NCBI GenBank assembly: GCA_025331435.1
Contig: JAIWNI010000008.1
Span: 310,001-374,000, forward strand
Direction of reading: 5' to 3'
Origin: Choanephora cucurbitarum
Lineage: Eukaryota > Mucoromycota > Mucoromycetes > Mucorales > Choanephoraceae
DNA length: 64,000 nt
Numbering within the stretch: position 1 is the first letter of the stretch; every line of letters starts with the position of its first letter. The position numbers and the translations under genes were made by a program. Below the pieces are notes generated by a model, which had not been told where the DNA came from, searched no databases, and saw only the letters and a program-made list of their open reading frames with translations. Below are positions 58,341 to 64,000 of this stretch, piece after piece.

Positions 58341-61300
58341 TCACGCTTCGCGCGCAGCCAATATACCGCTTCTTGTACAGAAGGATGCTGTTTTGCGATT
58401 GAAATCAGTGTTGGAGTGACTGATGGTTCTTGAAAATACAGGGAGAGTTTCCTGGAAGAGCAAAGTTATTATTCCAGAAATAGCAATAGCTAGGGCAGAC
58501 ACTTTATCTCTGGAGGTTGTGTTACGACCGTGACGAGCAGAAGGGCACTTGGAATTATAGCAGATAAAGGCACCTTTGATTTCTCTATAAGTTATTTTGT
58601 CTTGTTTGATAATGCGCGATCTTGCATGAGTGAGCTTGTTGAAACAATACACACAAGTCTGGGAAGTATAGTTTTCATTTGTGATACAGACAGTCGTATA
58701 CCTTGCATGCTGATCTTGCTTCCAAATACCACCATATCTAAGATGTCCTCTAATTCTGGAACCTATCCCAAAGCCACGATCACCAATCATCATCAACAGG
58801 TTCTTTCTTTGTGTTTCTTTCCCTTTCTTTTTCGAATTAGGATTCATCAATACCCTTTTGCGAGAGCAAAGGCGGTCCTTGATTTTCTTGGTAAAGTATT
58901 CCTGCTTCATGGCCTGTTTAGATCTTTGTGGAGAATCACAAAAGTTCCTGACTATCTGTCTATTGGCTTGCAAAAATCGGTAGTTTGTCTGGATTGGTTC
59001 TATGGAACTTGCATTGGATATACTTTTTTCGGACAACACCTTCTCAACTTGAATCAAATTCACATCATTCGCTTTTAAAGCAGCAAGCTTGTGTCCGTAG
59101 TTCAAGTTTTAGCTTCCAAAGTCAATATCTTCAGCATTGATGACAGTGGACGATGACAAAAGCTGAAGTTCTTCTTCTTATTCTTCAGTAGTAGTCAAAG
59201 CAGAAAACTTGTTGTAGAGCTTCAGATGATAAACGTATTTTTGAATGGAAACTGGCACTGATTCAGTCATTTTAACAACACCATTGTCTGTGCCGGAGAA
59301 GGTGAAATTTTTAGCAATGATAACAGCGTCACCCATCAGCTCCATATCTTCAGCTTTAGCAATTGTAGGCTGGCCTGTGATCTGCTGCAGTGCTTTGGTT
59401 TGTCTGGGCGCTTTTTGATCTCTTCTTGTCAAATTTAATGCTCTTCTGCGGATATATAGCTGGTATCACTGGTCTGCCAGTTCAGACTTGACTTGTTGAA
59501 TAGCCAGATACAACCTACTTCTCTCAGCCTTCAACCCATCAATGTACATCTTGATCTCATCTCTAGCAGCAGCAATCAACTCTTCATCGTTGTTGGCACG
59601 CGGATGTCGGATACGAGACTGTATAGTTCTTACAATGTCTGCAATTTGTGTCTGAGCACCAGTAATACATTCACCGATTTGAGGACAACACGCACCTGCC
59701 TCTTCTTCAGAATCACTACCTTGCACAACAGCAACTTCAGGCTCAAGATTAAGTGGGCTTTTCCAGCCTTGCTTGGCAGTTTTGATCTGCAAACCAAAAT
59801 CTTGATTGCTGAATTCTTTAAAACTATCTTTCAACTTGTTTGACAAGCGGTTGGTGTTCACCAAGAGTCCATCAATTTCTTGTCTCAAGGTTTCATTGTC
59901 TTTGTCACGCTCATTGAGAATATCTTGCCAGGTTGATTCAGGAATGTTGTACTGACGCTTTTGGCCTGTTACATCAGCAGTCTGCTTCATGGGCGAATTT
60001 TCTTTGATTCCAAGGATTCTGACATACTTTCCACCAGGCAGCAAATGAAGATGATGAGCAAAAATCAGTTTACGGTTTCTGCATAACTGTTGTATCCTAT
60101 TGATTCTGAAAAAGACATTGAGGACAGCATCTTTATGATTGATATATTCCAAAGGGCCCCTAATGACTCTGTTGCCATAACCAAAAAATATCATTTTGTT
60201 GTCACCATGCTCGCAGAATGTCTTGAATAAGGAAGGTGTGTCCAGTCTAAAGAACTTTTGCGTTGCAGTAGGCATTGGGCAGATTTTACGACAGAACTTA
60301 GCATAACCAGCACAGCGCAGCAAATCATTCGCAAGGATTACAAAAGGTAGCTGGTAACCAATATGAGAGTAGTTTGTCTTTGAAGGGATGTAAGGTTTTA
60401 AGCTTCGTAATATAAGCAAACATACTTCTGTTTCCTTCTCATTCAAGTCAGAGCGCAGATCTCTCAAGTCTTGTTCGTTAGGCAAATCTTCATCGCGCAA
60501 CAGCAAGCTCTTGATAAAGCCCTTTAAGCCATTCAACCTATTTCTAGGAGCATCATCATCAGCATCTTCTTCTTCGACAACATCATTTTCATCCATGCTT
60601 GCGTAGTCTTCTGGTACAGCTAGCGGAATAGTGTGTGTCTCTCCTGTCATGAGTGGTTGGAAAGTAACGGGCTTCGGATCGCTTTGGGGATTTATTGGCG
60701 CTTTCCCTTTTCTTTCGTACGGCTGTGTGGGAATGTCTATCTCCATGCGACCAGTTTGTAGCATACTGGGACCAGCCTCAGCAGAAGCAATAGAGGGATG
60801 TTGGATGACAGGGATTTTTCTTGGACGCTCAGAACCTTCGGCGACATTAGGCTCAGAAGGATGTTTCTTCTTGGTAGAAGCAGTCTTGAGTTCCTATTGA
60901 AAATAGTATAATAGGCATAGATGAGTGACTGATTTCCCGTTGATTGTATAAATACCTTAGTTTCCAGAGCTTTTGTGTATGTTGCGATACGTTTCTCACT
61001 TTTTTGGGCTCGAGCTTCCCATTTTTGCTTCATGTCTGCAGATGATGATCTGTTTAATTTTTGTCTGTATTTTGCAAGCCGGTAACGTTCTTTGCGGACT
61101 ATCAACCTTCTTCTGCTTTGATGGAGCAGCGGAAACCAATTGGTGGGATGATCTGCTTCTGTCTTACTTCCTTTTGCAGCTTTGTCTTTTCTTTCTTTAG
61201 AAGCATTTTTCATAGACTTGATTGATTCTTGATGCTTTCTTTCTCTTGTAGGAGCCAAATGAATACGTAGCAGCACTAATAAAAATTTGTCCAGAAGAAT

Positions 61301-62418
61301 GTTGATCATCTTGTTACCACCCCACATGACAGATAGATTGGTAACATAGTTAGTCAATGCAGACTCATAGCAGGCTATATGAAGAGTGTTTTTTGGTTGG
61401 ATGAACTGTTTGACTGAGTCAGAAATGGCTTCCATTAACAGGGTTCTCAAAAGATACTCTGTTTTGGTCTTTGTTTGCAAGCCACGAACATCATAAAAGC
61501 CAGACTTCAAAAAATGAACATGTCGGTCAGTGAAGAGAAAAGGAATGTCATTAGCATCAGGGGAGGTAAGAAAGTTGAAAGCATATGGAGAGGCAGAAAA
61601 AATCAAGGTATCTTGTAATTGAAAGTTATTTGGGAAGATACTTTGTATTTGAAAGCCATTCGATCTATCAAGTACTGATTTTCCATTGCGAACAGTAAAA
61701 GTATGGTCTCGGAAGCAGGACATTATCATGAACATGATCACTTGGAAGTCATCGATAAAGTTGGATGTCTGGGGCAGTAGTTCAGCAAGCTTCGTATCAA
61801 AGAGTTGTCTAACTTCAGGAGCAAGATCATCACGTATCAACGAGGGAAAATACGCAGTACAGACTTCAAAATATTCTTCGGCAGCAACAAAGGAAGCAGG
61901 TTCAGTAGGGAGCTCTTCTGAAGAAGGTTCAATGGCTTGAGTACAACTAGTTGCTTCAGTAGTAGGATTGCTTACAGAATCTAGAATGACATCAAAATTT
62001 TGTTAGACATATTCTCTCCAAAAAACGATTGCTCGAGACACTGCATTATCATTTAGAAACCTGTTTGCAGATTCTCGCAATTCAAGGTTAGCATGTTTAT
62101 CCATATCAGCATATAGTCCTTTTGGAATTTGACCAGCAAGAGTTTTTGCTTTGAGAGCAGAGTAGTTTGGCTTCTTTTTGTTTTTTTTTCACGGATAATG
62201 TTATCTCGTAGTTTGGCTCGAGCTACGATATAAAAAAGGTCATGGAATTCTTCTAGAGACATATCGGATGCACGTCTTCTGTCAGGAGTAATGGGAGATG
62301 GTTGCTGTTACACATTGACAGACAACTGTGGCGCAGGAGTATAAGGACCGCCCCGATAGAATGAATCTTGTAGAGCCCTGCGGTAGGACATTGCCTCAGA
62401 GACGTTAGACCTATTCAT
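58341..62418 (-). pseudogene. Fanzor1-like (eukaryotic TnpB homologue) element, decayed
   Basis: One minus-strand reading frame of over 1,300 codons runs from the ATG at 62418 to the stop at 58341. It has one probable intron (60955-60894) and is broken by stops at 62308-62310 (TAA), 62003-62005 (TAA), 59466-59468 (TGA), 59178-59180 (TAA) and 59109-59111 (TAA). A 1-nt slip in a nine-A run at 62181-62189 adds a frameshift. The C-terminal third shows the TnpB/Fanzor nuclease: FSGTDNGVVKM (RuvC-I Asp at 59286-59288), GDRGFGIGSRIRGH, NENYTSQTCVYC...CYNSKC (zinc ribbon) and RDKVSALAIA (RuvC-III Asp at 58506-58508). The long N-terminal region is helical and charged, as in Mucorales Fanzor1 proteins. 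Fanzors are RNA-guided DNA nucleases; this copy should be inactive unless suppressed. Confidence 0.82.
60894..60955 (-). other. Predicted intron within the Fanzor-like pseudogene
   Basis: GTATTT...CAATAG, 62 bp, joins ALETK to ELKTASTKKKH in one frame. Without removal the frame hits a stop, so splicing is likely to have been used in the ancestor. Confidence 0.6.
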
Positions 62419-63784
62419 AGCATGTTAGTGGGGCAGATATATCAATGTCAGAATGAAAAATATCGTACTCCATTCAGCAAGAAGAGATTAGATGTATTAG
62501 AAGAATCTAATTGATGAGGTAACAGGGAGAAAGAGAAAAACAGAAGCGACTTTTTGCGCCTTTTATATGATAGATTGTATATTCTTTGTTCTCTTCGTGT
62601 AACACTCGGGTAAGACAAACATATCAGATTCTTAAAGTAGGATTACATCAGCATGAATTTTGGAGCGTCTATATTTGTTGGTAGATGATAACAAGATGCC
62701 TTCCAAGGTGGACAGTATTCTTTCATTAGAGAAAGCTAAGCTCCTGAAAGAACAATGGTATCAAATGCTTGGTTTATATATCCAAACGATAACAAACAAG
62801 TATGATCTTGATACTTCTTGTGATCTTCCTTCCCAAACAGAAACAAACTTTCTTTTGCTTATAGCTGTAATGTTCTTTATGAGCTCACTCATCAAAAGAC
62901 ATTATGCAAAAACTTAAATGAAAGCTAGTAATAACAACTTTTATTGGCTAAAATTGTCCAATCGTATTGCTTATTACTGACGGAGTAGTCCCCCAGACAC
63001 AGCAACCCCGCCCATATATACGGCCTTTCAATTTTTGAGAAAAGAATTTAAACACAGAGAGCATGCTGACATCTCTGATTTAAAGACAGGGGAACACTCT
63101 GCATTTTTATTGGTTGAAAATCAAGTTTTAAGTTAAAGAGATTGTAGCATTCATTTTTTCCTCTTTTTTTCTTTACGATTATTATTTTTTTTGTAGGTAC
63201 ATATGCTTAAGTTCCCGAGTGTTGCTTAAAAAGAGGACGGTGAGACTCTTTTTGGGCATGCATTAGGATGAACCCATTGCTTGCTTTGCGGTGTTCTGCT
63301 CAGTAGTCTTCATGTGTAGTGGCAGCCTTTCAGCTTCTTTTACACCAGGGCTGTTGCGATCTATTTTTCTCGAGTCCCGCAGAAGGCTCCCCCCTCTCTT
63401 ACTATTCTCACCGTCTCCTTTCTCACTCTGTGCTTTGCTTCTCTGGTCCTTTAAGGGTTTCTTCTAAAGAGGTTCGCATTTGGTGTATGCTTGTATCCTT
63501 CTTTGAAGTTATTCCTTTTAGGATTACCTCTTTTTCTATTTTTCTTTTTGATATAATTTTATCTCCAAAAAGACTTATTATAAACTCTTAATGAAAATGA
63601 AAATAAACGCGTCTTGGTCTCTTTTGCACATCTAGTAAAGAAAGCGTTACTTCGATGATGATCGATCGCGTAGATGGCTCAAGATGAGTTATGTGTTTGC
63701 ATAAGACACCAAAATAATTTTAAAACTCACTTTAAAGAAAAACATTTTTTTTTTTTGTTCTTTCTCTGTCACTTTGTAAAACGA
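62419..63784. other. Right flank of the Fanzor element, no firm gene
   Basis: A plus-strand frame at 62693-62917 (MPSKVDSILSLEK..., 74 codons, one hydrophobic stretch) is unsupported. A 10-bp inverted repeat GACGGTGAGA / TCTCACCGTC lies at 63236-63245 and 63406-63415. GC content rises locally at 63000 and 63240-63420. Confidence 0.4.
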
Positions 63785-64000
63785 ATGGTGATTAAGTTCA
63801 TTCTAACTGATCAAGTGTTGTGTACTAACGACTAACTCTATAGCCTAATCAGCCTTTGAGAATTGCCACAGTAGACGAATACAAAAAGGCCTTGTCACAG
63901 ACAGGTAAAGACAATTTAGAGTTCAACTTGTCTCAAGGGAACTGACAGTGAAAGGGTGGGAGTAGATGCCATTCTGGAAACCAACATTTACAACGATGTC
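63785..64000 (+). CDS. Possible start of a small protein, cut by the window edge
   Basis: An ATG at 63785-63787 could splice (GTGATT...CTATAG) to an exon at 63844-63904 reading PNQPLRIATVDEYKKALSQT, followed by a GTAAAG donor. The segment has the look of a thioredoxin N-terminal helix (V.eYk.aL), and the ATG-only first exon resembles that of SF3B5. The next exon is not found in the remaining bases, so the assignment is tentative. Confidence 0.3.

Noticed and set aside
58530..59078. 182-codon plus frame
   Set aside because: Antisense shadow of the Fanzor-like coding sequence.
62693..62917. 74-codon plus frame next to the Fanzor element
   Set aside because: Has a hydrophobic stretch but no homology, promoter or splice evidence; noted within the flank entry only.

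Overview
The window looks like nuclear DNA from an early-diverging filamentous fungus, most probably Mucoromycota/Mucorales. It is AT-rich, with compact genes carrying many short introns (about 50-115 bp; GTAAGT or GTAAAG donors, TAG/CAG acceptors). The gene set is fungal: a SMARCC/Swi3 subunit, Trs120, Scd6, Tam41, an NCS2 permease and an RPE65-family carotenoid oxygenase. A Fanzor-type (eukaryotic TnpB-like) element is also present. The genus cannot be fixed from the sequence alone.

Layout. 1-679: 5' part of an RGS-domain gene running off the left edge. 680-6417: gene-poor, with a mariner transposase remnant, an 81-bp tandem repeat and a pogo/Tigger-like MITE. 6418-12092: three minus-strand genes (rhomboid protease, carotenoid-oxygenase family protein, Taspase-1-like threonine peptidase). 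12093-13924: decayed, coding-like stretches. 13925-27302: dense block with SMARCC/Swi3, Trm7, a newly pieced-together SF3B5 (five tiny exons), a Ser-rich unknown, a SNF2 ATPase, a small unknown, an ArfGAP and Tam41. 27303-41962: sparse, holding a SAM methyltransferase, a medium-chain acyl-CoA dehydrogenase, an ornithine decarboxylase antizyme and two small secreted proteins (KRE9-like and Streptomyces-subtilisin-inhibitor-like). 41963-48329: Scd6/LSM14, NCS2 permease and an ATP-grasp-like unknown. 50975-57822: Trs120, a cytochrome b5-acyl-CoA dehydrogenase fusion and a bacterial-type RNase P protein-like gene. 58341-62418: a long decayed Fanzor1-like element. The right edge may hold the start of another gene.

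Functional themes are RNA metabolism (Trm7, SF3B5, Scd6, RnpA-like), chromatin (SMARCC, SNF2), membrane traffic and mitochondrial lipid supply (Trs120, ArfGAP, Tam41), and fatty-acid oxidation at two predicted sites (mitochondrial ACADM-like; cytochrome b5 fusion ending in a peroxisomal signal). Several gene pairs are convergent with very short gaps.

The points most worth a second look are the Fanzor copy with five in-frame stops in an otherwise nearly intact frame, the fungal SSI-like inhibitor, a carotenoid oxygenase that appears to have lost three of four iron-binding histidines, and an antizyme gene that reads as one uninterrupted frame with no visible +1 frameshift site. Exon joins and residue calls were made by eye; no database search was possible.
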